A stretch of 64,000 nucleotides of DNA from Acidobacteriota bacterium (GCA_026707545.1 JAPOWR010000003.1:52451-116450); one strand, 5' to 3'. Positions 26,501-35,874 are shown, counted from the stretch's first letter. The notes: generated by a model from the letters alone, not told the origin. Made by a program: numbers and translations.

Positions 26501-26638
26501 CGCCGAGAGATCGGGGAAGATGTCGACCGGCAGGTTCAGGATCCACGCCGCACCGACCACGGTCAGGAGCGCGGCCCCCGCGACCACCAGCAGGCGGTGC
26601 CGCAGGGAGAACCGAAGCAGTCGTTCGAGGGGTCCCAC
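23552..26638 (-). CDS. RND efflux pump, heavy-metal (CusA/CzcA) type
   Basis: The 1028-residue inner-membrane pump has the two-fold RND layout: TM1 (LLVVAGAALLTVVGAAW), a large periplasmic loop, six helices, a second loop and TM8-12. The proton-relay segment reads GLLVDDAIIAIENIF. The N-terminal stretch LPVDIFPDLSAPTVTV is typical of the heavy-metal family. The GTG at 26638 is 10 nt after the adaptor stop. It would use the proton gradient to expel a cation such as Cu, Zn or Co with the adaptor and TolC. The metal is an inference from family and the His-rich neighbours; a drug-type relative cannot be excluded. Confidence 0.9.
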   Translation of the reverse strand: MGPLERLLRFSLRHRLLVVAGAALLTVVGAAWILNLPVDIFPDLSAPTVTVITEAPGMAAEEVELLVTYAVESAINGSPGVRRLRSISADGISVAWVEFEWGTDIYRARQVVSERLQRVDLPAQAERPELGPISSIMGEITFIAMTTAPVEEGGVSAMELRRVAETVIRRNLLSIPGVSQVVPIGGERRQLQVTVRPTALAQNGLPLADVVDAVAKSSRGLAAGFHVEAGEEHIVRVRSRARTPDEVAAAVVRVDGGIPLRVGDVAEVEWGPAPARGTGSYRNRPAVILSVQKQPGANTLDLTRAIDDTLARLQPVLPRGVVLESENFRQADFIEVAIGNVAEALRDGAILVIVILALFLGSVRTTFISAFAIPLSLVTGILVIAAFGLQIDTMTLGGLSIAIGLLVDDAIIAIENIFRRMRDERRLPEGERRPSEEVVAAATREVLSPILLATLIVVLVFVPIFFLPGLEGRLLRPLGLAFIAALAASLVVALTVTPVLAVLFLGRARALRSRPPWLLRAFQWAYSPTLDWCFSHRWVVLSSAALLVVVAAALLPGLGRSFLPAFNEGSLTVSVVSPPGIPLAESDRLGSRVEEALLAFPEVVSTSRRTGRAEKDEHVQGVNASEMEVVLAPLEDGRSKDELVAGMRRAVAGIPAVTVSFGQPISHRIDHMISGSRTNLAVKVEGPDLAVLRTLAARIEQVLAAVTGIVDLSNQEQSPVPQMVVDFDRTAMARYGLSLADVGEAVEALFQGVVVGEIVEEGLASDVAVRLPPGLRAEADRVAALPVSTPAGDLIRLGAVAEVRHALGPSLIRRENAQRVAMVTANVEGADLVGTVERAEAAVAAEVDLPAGYLVTFGGQFEEAGRRVYTMGLLVVLILVGMYGLLYIEFGSHRDTLAMLVNVPLALVGGVVAVALGGGVLSLATVVGFVTLFGIATRNGVLLVSNYRRLLGEGLPLQEAVRRGSEERMAPILMTALTAGLALVPLVLGAGEPGNEILSPMAQVILGGLLTSTFLNLVVVPVLYARRS

Positions 26639-26648
26639 TCCGCCGCCT

Positions 26649-28250
26649 TCAGTGCACGTGGCCGTGAGCTTCGCCGCTCGCCATGAGGGACGAGCGACGG
26701 ATGGCGTCCCCGCCGCGGGTCACCAGGCGCTGGCCGGGGGCCAGACCGCTCACCAGCACCCGGTCCCCCTGCCGGCCGAGCACGGTCACCGTCTGCCGCT
26801 GGAAGTCCTCGCCCGACAGTTGCAGGAAGACGACCGGCACGCCGCCGTCGTCGACCAGGGCCGAGGCGGGCACGACGATGCCGCTCTCCTCGCCCGCCAT
26901 CAGCACCTGCGCCGCGGCCGTCGATCCAAGGGCGAAGCCGGTGCCGGCGATGCCCGGGGCCTCGATCAGAACGGTGACGGTGCCGGTGCGCGGCGAGAGT
27001 TCCGGCGAGATCGAGACGAGGGAGAGGTCGCCTTCGACCCGCACCGGGCCGCTCTCCGGGTCGTCGAGCACCAGGCCGCGCAGGCCCGCGTCCATGAGCC
27101 GCCGTGCATCCTGCGGGGGCAGGGCGATCTCGATCCACACGACGTCCGTCCGCACGAGCCGGGCGAGAGAGTCCCCGGCGGAGACCGTCGCCCCGGGCGT
27201 CGTCGTCACGGCGGCTATCCGGCCGGAGAACGGGGCCCGCGGCGAGATGCCGGCGCTGTCCGCCCCGCCTTCGCGCGAGGTACGGGCCGACTCGAGGTCC
27301 CGTTCCGCCGCCCGGTGCCGCGCCTCGAGCGTTCGGGCGCGGACGCCCGCCTCCTCTACCTCCCGCTCGCTGACCGCTTCGAGAGCCAGGAGTTCCCGGA
27401 GCCGCGAGTTGCGCGACCGCGCGCTTTCCAACTCCGTCGCCAGCGCCTCAAGCTCCCCTTCGAGGGTCGCCAGACTGCGCTCGGACGCGACCAGCGGTAC
27501 GACGCGAAACAGGGCATCGTTCCGGTCGACGCGGCGGCCGACGAACGGCCAGGACCGGGCTCCCGCTGGTGGCTGGACGACCCCGTCCACCTGCGCGGTG
27601 ATCGTGCTCTCGCCGCCGGCCGGTGGGCGGAAGGAGGCGACGCCGGCGACGCTCCGGGCGAGGCGGCCCTCCCGCACCCAGGCGGCCGCGAAGCTGCCCT
27701 GCCACTGCTGTTCCTTGCCGAACGAGACGGGCTCGCCCCCGTCGGACCCGGCGGGGAGCGATGGCGTCCGCACGAGGCCTTCCGGGTGGTCTGCCGTGCC
27801 GACGAGGACACGGCCTCCCGGGATCTCCTCGACCCCGTTGCCGTCGTCGATCCGGAAGAGCAGGTCCGCCTCGCCGGCACGTTGCGGCGTCAGCTCGATG
27901 TCGAAGACCCCGGGAGCGGCGGGCTGGTCCGCGCGGAAGACCTGCTCTCCGGACCCATCGACAAGGACGATCTCGACGGCTCCCTGTACCAGTGGTGCGA
28001 AGTCGGTCAGGCGCGTGACATGAGTGTGGGCCGTCGCCGTGTGGCCTTCCGCCAGAGCGTCGATCTCCGGGAAGACCTCGAACCGTTCGCCGAGAGCCGT
28101 GACCGTCCAGCTCTCGTGGGAATGACCGTGCTCCTCGACCGGCGGAGCACTGACACACCCCACGAGCAACAGCACCGCCACACACTGGGTCCGCCGGCGT
28201 CCTCGCCGGCTGGTCGGGGTGAGACGCTCTCGTCTGCAGTAAAGAGTCAC
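26649..28250 (-). CDS. RND periplasmic adaptor, His-rich N-terminus
   Basis: This is the membrane-fusion (HlyD/CusB-like) adaptor, with a barrel-sandwich hybrid, a helical hairpin (ELEALATELESARSRNSRL) and a beta-barrel (PFSGRIAAVTTTPGATVSAG). After the lipobox LLLVGC comes EEHGHSHES and further His residues, suggesting metal sensing or delivery. The start is uncertain. GTG 28250 gives 533 residues and an Arg-rich signal. GTG 28181 gives 510 residues but an N-terminus without positive charge. An open frame continues to 28370. The region encoding the Arg-rich part is a copy of the dispersed repeat. Neither start has a strong ribosome site. Confidence 0.85.
   Translation of the reverse strand: MTLYCRRERLTPTSRRGRRRTQCVAVLLLVGCVSAPPVEEHGHSHESWTVTALGERFEVFPEIDALAEGHTATAHTHVTRLTDFAPLVQGAVEIVLVDGSGEQVFRADQPAAPGVFDIELTPQRAGEADLLFRIDDGNGVEEIPGGRVLVGTADHPEGLVRTPSLPAGSDGGEPVSFGKEQQWQGSFAAAWVREGRLARSVAGVASFRPPAGGESTITAQVDGVVQPPAGARSWPFVGRRVDRNDALFRVVPLVASERSLATLEGELEALATELESARSRNSRLRELLALEAVSEREVEEAGVRARTLEARHRAAERDLESARTSREGGADSAGISPRAPFSGRIAAVTTTPGATVSAGDSLARLVRTDVVWIEIALPPQDARRLMDAGLRGLVLDDPESGPVRVEGDLSLVSISPELSPRTGTVTVLIEAPGIAGTGFALGSTAAAQVLMAGEESGIVVPASALVDDGGVPVVFLQLSGEDFQRQTVTVLGRQGDRVLVSGLAPGQRLVTRGGDAIRRSSLMASGEAHGHVH
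28185..28210 (-). repeat. Dispersed hairpin repeat, copy G
   Basis: On the minus strand this reads GCCGGCG-AGGA-CGCCGGC followed by GGACCCAG. The stem-loop is like copy F at 52396-52413 with a changed loop base. It lies within the frame that would encode the adaptor's signal peptide if the 28250 start is used. Confidence 0.65.
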
Positions 28251-28270
28251 CCCACGGCAACGCCGTCTCT

Positions 28271-28313
28271 CTGGGTGCGCGGACCCTCTGGTCCGCTGCC
28301 GCCGAAGGCGGCC
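28271..28313 (-). repeat. Dispersed repeat, copy A
   Basis: In reverse complement this 43-nt block is identical to 43543-43585 and differs at two bases from 40470-40512. It contains two hairpins, GCCGCC-TTC-GGCGGC and GCGGACC-AGAG-GGTCCGC, and ends GCACCCAG. Weaker similarity to the other copies continues for about 35 nt, to an ACTGCA. It sits between the TolC and adaptor genes. Confidence 0.85.
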
Positions 28314-28366
28314 AGCAGTATCGCCGCCGGCCTCCGGCCGGCGTCCGCTTCGTCCGAGACCCCGCC

Positions 28367-29566
28367 TCATGACCCCGGCCCTCCCTCTCCGCTAGCCGCC
28401 AGCCGTTCCAGCTCCCGGTGCGCCGCCAGCGCCGCCTCGTGCAGGTCGAGCACCGCCAGTTCCGCCTCGGTCACGGAACGGTGAGTCTCGAGCAAGTCGG
28501 TCAGCCCGGCCTCGCCCTGGCGGAACGCCGCCTCCGCGCCGTCCAGCATCAGCTCCGTGGCGCCGAGTTCTTCGCGGGCCTCGGCGAGGGCGGCTGCGAA
28601 CCGGGCGAAGTTCGTGCTTGCCGCGTTCCGCGCGGCCGCGGATTCGCGCTCCGCGAGTTCAAGCCTCGCCCCGGCGGCCGCCAGGGCCGCGCCGGCGTTC
28701 TGCCGCGCCGCCTGCCGGCGGTCGAAGAGCGGGACGGACCAGGCGACACCGAAGATCGGCCCGTCGACGGCGCCAGGCGTCAGGTCCTGCCGCCGCCAGC
28801 CCAGTGTGACTTCGGGCGAGGCCACGATCGGCCGGGTCGCAAGCCGGGCCAGTTCGGCCGCCGCCAGGTCCGCCTCCGCGGCGCGCACGCGGCTGTCCAC
28901 ACCATCCAGCGACGGCGCGTTCGGAAGTTCAGGCAGAACCGGCCGCGCGTCCGCCGGCAGGCCTGGGTGCCAGGCTGCCGCCTCAGCCTTCGCCCGCTCG
29001 CTCGCCCCATCCGCGAGGACAACGCGGGACCGGAGCGTGGCGGCGGCCAGGCGGAGCCGGCGGGCCTCGAGACCCGAGGCTTCGCCCCTCTCCGCGCGGG
29101 CCGCCTCACGCTGCGCAAGCGACCCGACCCGCTCAGCCTGGAGCGTCAGTCGTTGCTGCCGCGCGTCGGCCACAGCCCAACCGGCGTAGGCCTCCCTCAT
29201 CGCCAGGCGATAGCCCAGCAGGTCGTACGCCAGGCGACCACGGGCAGCGCCGATCTCGCCTTCGCGGGCCTCGATCTCCGGGGCGCGCGCGGCGTCCGGC
29301 ATCTTCCAGGAAACGAGAACGTCCGTCTGGCCGATCGGACCGGCAGGGTCCTCGCGCACAGCCTCGACGACGGGATTGTCGAACGTCCGGGCCGCCACCA
29401 ACCGAGCCTCCGCGGACGCCACGGCCCCGGCGCTCTCACGAACGGCGGGGTGCGTCTCGTCGAGGACCGAGAGGAACTCGGCCTCGGTGATGACGGACCG
29501 GTCCTGTGCCGCGCCGGCGACGGCGAAGAAGCCTCCGAGGAGACCGATCAGGGTAAAGCGATGCAT
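28367..29566 (-). CDS. TolC-family outer-membrane efflux protein
   Basis: The 399-residue product from ATG 29566 has a signal peptide (MHRFTLIGLLGGFFAVAGA). Two repeats of long amphipathic coiled-coil helices follow, rich in Ala, Glu and Arg as in TolC/CzcC proteins. The start is set by AAAGGAG before 29566; the longer frame to 29608 lacks a signal sequence. It would form the trimeric outer-membrane duct of the RND system. It is followed by a 116-nt gap containing repeat A and then the adaptor. Confidence 0.88.
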   Translation of the reverse strand: MHRFTLIGLLGGFFAVAGAAQDRSVITEAEFLSVLDETHPAVRESAGAVASAEARLVAARTFDNPVVEAVREDPAGPIGQTDVLVSWKMPDAARAPEIEAREGEIGAARGRLAYDLLGYRLAMREAYAGWAVADARQQRLTLQAERVGSLAQREAARAERGEASGLEARRLRLAAATLRSRVVLADGASERAKAEAAAWHPGLPADARPVLPELPNAPSLDGVDSRVRAAEADLAAAELARLATRPIVASPEVTLGWRRQDLTPGAVDGPIFGVAWSVPLFDRRQAARQNAGAALAAAGARLELAERESAAARNAASTNFARFAAALAEAREELGATELMLDGAEAAFRQGEAGLTDLLETHRSVTEAELAVLDLHEAALAAHRELERLAASGEGGPGS

Positions 29567-29627
29567 GCTGACTCCTTTCCGCGTCCAGGTTCCGGGTACG
29601 AACCGCACCCGGGCCTAAGGCCGCGGA

Positions 29628-30014
29628 TCAGAGCAGCAGCGCGCAGTGAGACCGGAAGAGTGGCGCCGGCGGTCCGCGTCGGGAAGCCGCGTCGAAGGGC
29701 GACCCCTCGGCGACCGTGACCGACGACGAAAGCGGCGCGGCAAGCACAGCCCACGACGACGCGGCGGGCCGTAAAAGGTCGGCCTCGGCGTCCAGCGTGA
29801 CGTCATGGTCGTGGTCGGGCACCAGTTCGTCGTCGTGGTGATGCCCGTGCGTCGCGGACCTCGCCAGGGCCGCGGTGTCGTGCTCGTGCCCTGGCGCGAA
29901 GAGATGAGCCGCCAGGTCCAGCCCGGCAGCCAGCGCAAACGTACCCGGCGTCTGGCATCCGAGCAGGACGGCGACGGCGACGACACGCTTGAGCGGAGTG
30001 CTCACGCTGATCAC
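29628..30014 (-). CDS. Small His-rich secreted protein, probable metal-binding accessory
   Basis: From GTG 30014 (or GTG 30005) the frame gives about 128 residues. It has a basic start (STPLKR), a hydrophobic segment (VVAVAVLLGC) and a His/Asp-rich stretch with HEHD, THGHHHDDE and DHDHD, then an Ala/Ser-rich tail. The open frame extends to 30164, but the Arg/Gly-rich extension looks non-coding and would overlap the prolyl oligopeptidase. It is first in the RND operon, 61 nt before TolC. Small His-rich proteins are frequent in Czc/Cus-type loci, so a metal-buffering role is likely. No named family is recognised. Confidence 0.65.
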   Translation of the reverse strand: MISVSTPLKRVVAVAVLLGCQTPGTFALAAGLDLAAHLFAPGHEHDTAALARSATHGHHHDDELVPDHDHDVTLDAEADLLRPAASSWAVLAAPLSSSVTVAEGSPFDAASRRGPPAPLFRSHCALLL

Positions 30015-30079
30015 TGTGCCAGACACGCCGCGGTTGGTCAACGAGACGGGCGGGCGGCGACAGGCGATACGCTTGCCCC

Positions 30080-32215
30080 TTGCCTGAGCCGAAGCCGCAC
30101 TCCCAGGTCCTGGCCGCCCTGCTTGTCCTGGGCCTCGCGGCCTGCGGCGGGGACTACCCGCCACCGCCCGAGACGGAGCAGATTCTCTTCACGGAGACGC
30201 TCCACGGAGTCGAGTTCGAGGATCCCTACCGGTGGCTGGAGGACCAGGACAGCCCGGAGACCCGCGCATTCATCGACCGGCAGAACGAGTACGCCGAGCT
30301 CATCGTCGGTGAGCCGCCGGGACGGGACTGGGCGCGGCGGCGGTTGAGTGAGCTGATCGACACGCCTTCCGTCGGCTCGCCGAACAAGGCCGGCGAGTAC
30401 GAATTCTTCACCCTGCGCCGGTCGGGCGAGGAGCTGGCGTCCATCGTACGTCGTCCGGCGCCCGAGGATGCCGAGGCCGGACCCGCGAAGATCGACCCGG
30501 CCGGCGAGTACGAGGTCGTGATCGACCCGGCGGAAGTCGGCAGCGAGTACGCGCACCTCGGGATCGTCTCCGTCTCTCCCGACGGGAAGTCCCTGCTCTA
30601 CAACATCCGTATCGGCGGCGAGGACGAAACGGCCGTCCAACTACGGGACCTCGAACAGAACGTCGACCTCGACTTCGAGATGCCCCGGGCGTTGAACGAC
30701 CAGGCGTTCTTCGCGAAGGACGGCAGCGGCATCTACTACACCGTCCGCGACCGTGTCGAAGGTCCGCGTATCCGCTTCCACCGGTTCGGCACCGATCGGG
30801 CGGAGGACGCCCTTGTGTTCGGCGAGGGGATCGGGCCGCGGGCCTTCGTTCGCGCCGAGCAGCTCGACGACACGAAGTTGCTCGTCGGAGTCCAGCACGG
30901 ATGGGCGCGTAGCGACGTGTACCTGGTCGAGGTCGGCACCTGGCGGGTCACGCCGATCGTCGAAGGCATGGAGGCCCGCTTCAACACCCACCACAGCAAT
31001 GGCCGCTTGTTCGTGCGCACGAACCTGGACGCGCCGCTCAACCGGCTGATGGAGGTCGATCTCGACCGGCCGGAGGTCGCTGACTGGCGAGAAGTGGTGC
31101 CGGAAGCCGACGATGTCCTCCAGGGCGTGTCGGTGATCGGCGGCAAGCTCTACCTGGCCTACCTGCACCACGTGGCGAGCCGGATCCGGGTCTTCGAGCT
31201 CGACGGCACGCCGGCCGGCGAGATCGAGGTGCCCGAGCACCACAACGCCAGCATCCGGGGGGCCGGCGAAGGCAAGGCGCTCCTGTCGCTCGTCTCCTAC
31301 CTGCAGCCGCCCGTGACCTGGCTGCTCGACCTCGAGGCGGGCACGCGCGAGGTCTTCAGGGAAGCTCAGGCGCTCTTCTCCGGCGACGGCTACGTGCTGA
31401 AGCAGGTGCGCTACACGTCGAAGGACGGCACCTCCGCGCCGATGTACATCGCCCACCGGGAGGACTTCGAGCCCGACGGCACGACCCCCGCCCTGCTCAA
31501 CGGCTACGGCGGCTTCAACGTCTCCCTGACCCCGCGGTTCAACCCGCTGGCGGCTCTGTGGCTCGAGGCCGGCGGCGTCTACGCGGTCGCCACGCTCCGC
31601 GGCGGCAGCGAGTACGGCGAGGAGTGGCACCAGGCCGGAATGCTCCACAACAAGCAGACCGTCTTCGACGACTTCATCTCCGCCGGCGAATGGCTGGTCG
31701 CGGAGGGCTACAGCGACCCCGAGCGCCTGGCGATCCACGGCGCCAGCAACGGCGGACTGCTGGTCGGCGCCTCCCTGACCCAGCGCCCAGACCTCTACCG
31801 CGCCGTCCTCTGCGGTTTCCCCGAGCTCGACCTGATCCGCTTCTACACCTTCACCGAGACGAACAACATGCCGGCGCTGCTCGAGTACGGCGACGGCGAG
31901 ATCCCCGACCAGTTCGAGTCGCTGCGCGGCTTCTCGCCCTACCAGGCGATCCGCGACGGCGTTGCCTACCCCGCCGTCATGCTGACCCAGGGCGACCTCG
32001 ACACCCGTGTGCCGCCGCTCCAGGCGCGCAAGGTCGCCGCCCGATTGCAGGCGGCGACCTCATCGGGGCTGCCGGTCATCATGCGGTACCACCCGTATGC
32101 CGGCCATGCCGCGAGCCGCGGTCTGCCGATGTCGGAGCGGCTCGAGTTCGTCGCCGCGGAGGCGACCTTTCTGCTGACTCAGACGGGGCTGACGGCGCCG
32201 GCGGCCGAGAGTTGA
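30080..32215 (+). CDS. Prolyl oligopeptidase family serine peptidase, lipoprotein
   Basis: This 711-residue S9 peptidase starts at TTG 30080, which gives [20 protein letters not shown] then a lipobox Cys (LAAC). There is no nearby ATG and only a weak ribosome site. A seven-bladed propeller covers roughly residues 70-420. The alpha/beta-hydrolase domain carries GASNGG (Ser near 556), [10 protein letters not shown] (Asp near 641) and YAGHA (His near 675). It cleaves small peptides after proline, here from the cell envelope. It is divergent from the His-rich gene and ends 13 nt from the convergent TonB receptor gene. Confidence 0.92.
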   Translation: MPEPKPHSQVLAALLVLGLAACGGDYPPPPETEQILFTETLHGVEFEDPYRWLEDQDSPETRAFIDRQNEYAELIVGEPPGRDWARRRLSELIDTPSVGSPNKAGEYEFFTLRRSGEELASIVRRPAPEDAEAGPAKIDPAGEYEVVIDPAEVGSEYAHLGIVSVSPDGKSLLYNIRIGGEDETAVQLRDLEQNVDLDFEMPRALNDQAFFAKDGSGIYYTVRDRVEGPRIRFHRFGTDRAEDALVFGEGIGPRAFVRAEQLDDTKLLVGVQHGWARSDVYLVEVGTWRVTPIVEGMEARFNTHHSNGRLFVRTNLDAPLNRLMEVDLDRPEVADWREVVPEADDVLQGVSVIGGKLYLAYLHHVASRIRVFELDGTPAGEIEVPEHHNASIRGAGEGKALLSLVSYLQPPVTWLLDLEAGTREVFREAQALFSGDGYVLKQVRYTSKDGTSAPMYIAHREDFEPDGTTPALLNGYGGFNVSLTPRFNPLAALWLEAGGVYAVATLRGGSEYGEEWHQAGMLHNKQTVFDDFISAGEWLVAEGYSDPERLAIHGASNGGLLVGASLTQRPDLYRAVLCGFPELDLIRFYTFTETNNMPALLEYGDGEIPDQFESLRGFSPYQAIRDGVAYPAVMLTQGDLDTRVPPLQARKVAARLQAATSSGLPVIMRYHPYAGHAASRGLPMSERLEFVAAEATFLLTQTGLTAPAAES

Positions 32216-32228
32216 CAGAAGCCGACTC

Positions 32229-34448
32229 TCAGAAGTTGTAGCTCACGCCGACGCCAACCCTGCGCCCGCGGGCAATCGTGCTTGCCGGAGCATTGAACAC
32301 GATGCCGGACATGTAGATGTCCTCGTCCAGCAGATTGTCGCCCCAGAAGTAGATCTCGCGCGGGCCCATCCCGAGACCCACACGCAGACCCACTCTGTCG
32401 TATGCGTCGAACAAGAGACGGTTGGCCGGGTCCGCGAACCGTTCCCCCAGGTGGTTGTAATTGAGGTGGCTCCGAAGCTCCAGGCCACCCGAGCGGGCCG
32501 AACCCAGCGGCTGGATGTGCGTGAGTGCCAGTGAACCGCTGAAGTGGGCGCTGTTTGGCACCCTGCTTCCGACGGGCACCCGCGCGAAGCTGTTCGCCGG
32601 CACGCCCGTGATCTCCGCCTCCGTGTAGTTGAGGCCGGACCGCAGAGTCAGCGTGTTCGTGATTCTCCAATCCAGCTCCAGTTCGGCTCCGCTCGTCTCA
32701 GTGTCGAAGTTCTCGGGCGCCGTCTCCTGGGTGAAGAAGTTGAAGGTGAAGATGTGGTCGTCCTTGACGTCGTTGAAGTACACGGCTCCAGTCAGGAGGA
32801 CGTCGCCGCTCCCCAGGCCGCTCTTGAATCCGACCTCGTAGGAGTTCACCTTGGATGGCGCATACGGCGCGTCCAACCGGCCCCGCGTGACGTTGGCGCC
32901 TCGGTCGGCAAAGCCACCGGCCTTGTAACCCCGGCTGTAGATCCCGTACAACGACACACGTTCACTGACGTGCAGGTTGAGGCCGGTACGTCCGGTGAGG
33001 TAGTCGTCGCTCAGGTCCTGCTCCAGCTCGACGAAGCGAAGCGGGTTCGGATTGAACCGGTTGGGCGCCCAGACGATGTGGAAGTCCTTCTTCTCCCAGG
33101 TGTGGCGAACGCCGGCTGTCAACTCCAGTCGATCCGTCAACGGATACGTCATCTCGCCGAAGACGGCGTTCGTCGTCGTATTGAAGTCACGCTCGTTGAT
33201 GTCCGCATTCAGGGCGACAAAGGGGAAGAAGAACGGGTCCTCGTAGTCGAACGACGCTGACTTGCTGGTGTCGTCGTAGTAGTGCGCGCCTGCCACCCAG
33301 AACAGGTCGCTCGTTCCCCTTGAGTTCAAACGGAACTCCTGGTTGAAGAACTCGCGTTCGAAGCTGTTGTTGACGACGCCGTAGTTGGCGGGGACGAAGC
33401 CCAACTGGGGCAGGAAGATCCTGCCTTCGTAGAGAATCCCGGTCGATCGATTGTCGGTCTCGTCGTACGCCGAGATCGAGGTGAAGTCGAACCCGCCAAG
33501 GTTGGCGGTCACCCTCATCGTCCACTGATCGACGTCCTTGTCGCCATCGACGGCGCCGGGAGGGGCATCCATCTGCGGCGGGTCGGTCTGAGGATGGAGC
33601 GAGTAGATGAAGGGGGAGTCGCGCAGGCGGGCGTGGCTGCTCGTCAGATTGAGCGCAACCCTGTCGGTCACGTCCCAGCGGAGTTTCCCTCGGGCATTCA
33701 GACTGCTCGGCTTGGTGATCGGCTCCGAATCGTTCGGGTTGATGATGTGGTTGTCCTCGCTTCGGTAGTTTCCGGCGAAGCGCATGGCCACCCTGTCGGA
33801 GACCGCGACGTTGAACGCGCCTTCCAGCCGGTACTGGGCCTCCTCCCCGTACTCGGCGCGGGCATAGCCTCCATTCTCGAAAACCGCCGGATTCGTCACG
33901 ATCTGGATCGCCCCGGCCTCACTGTTGCGACCGAACAGGGTGCCCTGCGGACCCTTGAGGACCTCGGCGGATTCGAAGTCCAGCGTGCCGAGCGTCGAAG
34001 TGCCGATCGGCTGCGGCACTCCATCGATGTAGATCACCACGGAACTGTCGTCACGACTCGTCTTGTTGATGGCGCCCACGCCGCGGATTCGGACGTTGGC
34101 ATTCGAGGTGTCGTTGAAGCTCGTGATCTCCACTCCCGGCACACTGAGGAACAGATCCTCGAGAGACAGGAGGCGGTTGAGCCGGATCTCCTCCGCATCG
34201 ACGACGTTCACCGTGAAGGGGACGTCGCTGATGTCCTCTTCGACGAACCGGGCCGTCACGACGATGTCATCGAACACGACGACGTCCTCCGGGGACGCGG
34301 CATCGTCTTCCGGAGCCGTCGCGGTGTCATTTTCCGGCGAAGCCGCGGCATCGCCATCGCTCGCGGACAGTTGAGCGGCCGGGAACCACGAGAAAAGGAG
34401 AGCAAATACAAGAGAAGCGAGAGCGACACGTCGAGGCTTGGAGGTCAT
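32229..34448 (-). CDS. TonB-dependent receptor
   Basis: The 739-residue product has a signal peptide (to about residue 30), an Asp/Ala/Pro-rich linker and then FDDIVVTARFVEEDISDVPF, the usual plug start with a TonB-box-like segment. The plug has RIRGVGAINKT, VVIYIDGVPQP and GPQGTLFGRNSEAGAI. The barrel ends in VGVGVSYNF, an outer-membrane C-terminus. It looks like a siderophore- or metal-complex-type receptor rather than the regulatory-domain type at 16.4 kb. It starts 28 nt after an ABC permease gene and is the last gene of that operon. The ligand is unknown. Confidence 0.92.
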   Translation of the reverse strand: MTSKPRRVALASLVFALLFSWFPAAQLSASDGDAAASPENDTATAPEDDAASPEDVVVFDDIVVTARFVEEDISDVPFTVNVVDAEEIRLNRLLSLEDLFLSVPGVEITSFNDTSNANVRIRGVGAINKTSRDDSSVVIYIDGVPQPIGTSTLGTLDFESAEVLKGPQGTLFGRNSEAGAIQIVTNPAVFENGGYARAEYGEEAQYRLEGAFNVAVSDRVAMRFAGNYRSEDNHIINPNDSEPITKPSSLNARGKLRWDVTDRVALNLTSSHARLRDSPFIYSLHPQTDPPQMDAPPGAVDGDKDVDQWTMRVTANLGGFDFTSISAYDETDNRSTGILYEGRIFLPQLGFVPANYGVVNNSFEREFFNQEFRLNSRGTSDLFWVAGAHYYDDTSKSASFDYEDPFFFPFVALNADINERDFNTTTNAVFGEMTYPLTDRLELTAGVRHTWEKKDFHIVWAPNRFNPNPLRFVELEQDLSDDYLTGRTGLNLHVSERVSLYGIYSRGYKAGGFADRGANVTRGRLDAPYAPSKVNSYEVGFKSGLGSGDVLLTGAVYFNDVKDDHIFTFNFFTQETAPENFDTETSGAELELDWRITNTLTLRSGLNYTEAEITGVPANSFARVPVGSRVPNSAHFSGSLALTHIQPLGSARSGGLELRSHLNYNHLGERFADPANRLLFDAYDRVGLRVGLGMGPREIYFWGDNLLDEDIYMSGIVFNAPASTIARGRRVGVGVSYNF

Positions 34449-34476
34449 GGTTCTCGGAGTTTCCTTTCTTCGTCCG

Positions 34477-35874
34477 CTACGGGAACGGGGAGTATCTGTT
34501 CCCCGGACGACCCAGGGCTACGAACAGACAGAGGCACGCGACAAGAAAGGCCACCGGTATGGAGATCTGCCCAAGGACCGTGGCCGGACTGCTCGACTTG
34601 AATTCGAATCCCGAGAGCGTCGCGAAGTCCTCAGTCGACATGCGGTTGCTCGCGAGAATGACCGGCCGCAGTTCGTCGTTGAGATTGGTCAGCGCGGCAC
34701 GAGCCTGCGTCAGGAACGACAGCGTCCGGTCGAAGTCGGAGCCAGCGATTCTGAACAGGGCGCGCTGCGCGACAATCGCAGGAGATGTGAACTGCAGTCT
34801 GTCGACGAACGCGGATCTGCGGGCGTGACTTTCTTCGAAGGCCGCGACGATCGGCGCCGTGCTCTCGATCTCCATCACGTTCGCCAGGAAGTAGGCGTGA
34901 GCGAACTCCGGCGCTTCCTGCTCGTTGGCGACCAGCTCGGGATGGTCGCTCAGATACCTGGCAGTCAGCTCAGGGCGACGCTTCCAGGCATCGTTCTGCG
35001 CCACTCGCGCATCCGACAGATAGTCGAGATTCGAGGGAAGCGGATACAAGGCTTCACCCGCACTGTTGGCCAGAGCCGGTGCGGCGAAGGTGAACAGGGC
35101 CCACAGGCTGACGAGAACGGCGGCCGAGGTTTCGCTGCGCTTCGTTCTGCCCACGACCAGGTAGATGAGTCCGATCCAGAAGAGGCTGTAGGCGAGGAAC
35201 ACGAGAGACCAGAGCAGGCCGAACGCCGCGGCGCCATCGGGCGCCATCGCGATGCCGAGGACGACGGCGAGCGCGACAATGCCAACCAGGATTCCGTTGC
35301 GAACCAGCAATCTCGTCGCGATGACTCGCTGCTTGCTGGCCCGGCTGGCGAGAAGAAGGCTGATCGTGCCGCGCGACCGATCGGCGGCAATCACGTCGAA
35401 TGACAGCGCGATCATCAGGAGCGGGAGCACGACGACGATGAGGAATGCCAGGTCGAACCTGCCGAGGGTCAGCGTCGTCGGGTTCTCGAACCCATAGCGC
35501 TCCACCATCAGGTTCTGGTTCTTCAGAGGCCCGATGTTCGCGCGCGCCGGCAGCAGCTCCGCGCTGCCCACCGCCAGATGTCCCAGCGGCCCCACGGGGT
35601 GGGTCGCGGCGAACTCGACCTGGGAGGGGCGCGCGTCGAAGGGCGTGGCGAAGCGCTCCCCGGACTCGATGGCAGCGAGCGTCTCGAGCCAGACGTCCAT
35701 CTTCGACTCGATCGCAGCCTCGTAGGCGACGAGGGACGCGGAATGAGACTCTCGCCAGGAGACTCCCGACCACACGGAGTAGAAGGACGCGAAGAGTGCG
35801 AAGGCCAGGATGGCCCACGCGGCCCTGGATCGACGGAGCCGCAAGAGCTCGAGCTTGACCAGGGCGCCGGTCAT
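34477..35874 (-). CDS. ABC-2-type permease with large periplasmic loop (DUF3526-like), second of pair
   Basis: The 465-residue membrane protein has an N-terminal helix (AAWAILAFALFASFYSVW), a periplasmic loop of about 100 residues, a central bundle of about five helices (for example FLIVVVLPLLMIALSF and GILVGIVALAVVLGIAM) and another long loop. A C-terminal helix follows. This pattern matches DUF3526-type ABC-2 permeases. The ATG at 35874 overlaps the previous permease stop as ATGA, so the 35913 upstream start is not used. With the companion permease and ATPase it should form an exporter. Ten Asn/Asp-rich residues near the end have no clear meaning. Confidence 0.82.
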   Translation of the reverse strand: MTGALVKLELLRLRRSRAAWAILAFALFASFYSVWSGVSWRESHSASLVAYEAAIESKMDVWLETLAAIESGERFATPFDARPSQVEFAATHPVGPLGHLAVGSAELLPARANIGPLKNQNLMVERYGFENPTTLTLGRFDLAFLIVVVLPLLMIALSFDVIAADRSRGTISLLLASRASKQRVIATRLLVRNGILVGIVALAVVLGIAMAPDGAAAFGLLWSLVFLAYSLFWIGLIYLVVGRTKRSETSAAVLVSLWALFTFAAPALANSAGEALYPLPSNLDYLSDARVAQNDAWKRRPELTARYLSDHPELVANEQEAPEFAHAYFLANVMEIESTAPIVAAFEESHARRSAFVDRLQFTSPAIVAQRALFRIAGSDFDRTLSFLTQARAALTNLNDELRPVILASNRMSTEDFATLSGFEFKSSSPATVLGQISIPVAFLVACLCLFVALGRPGNRYSPFP

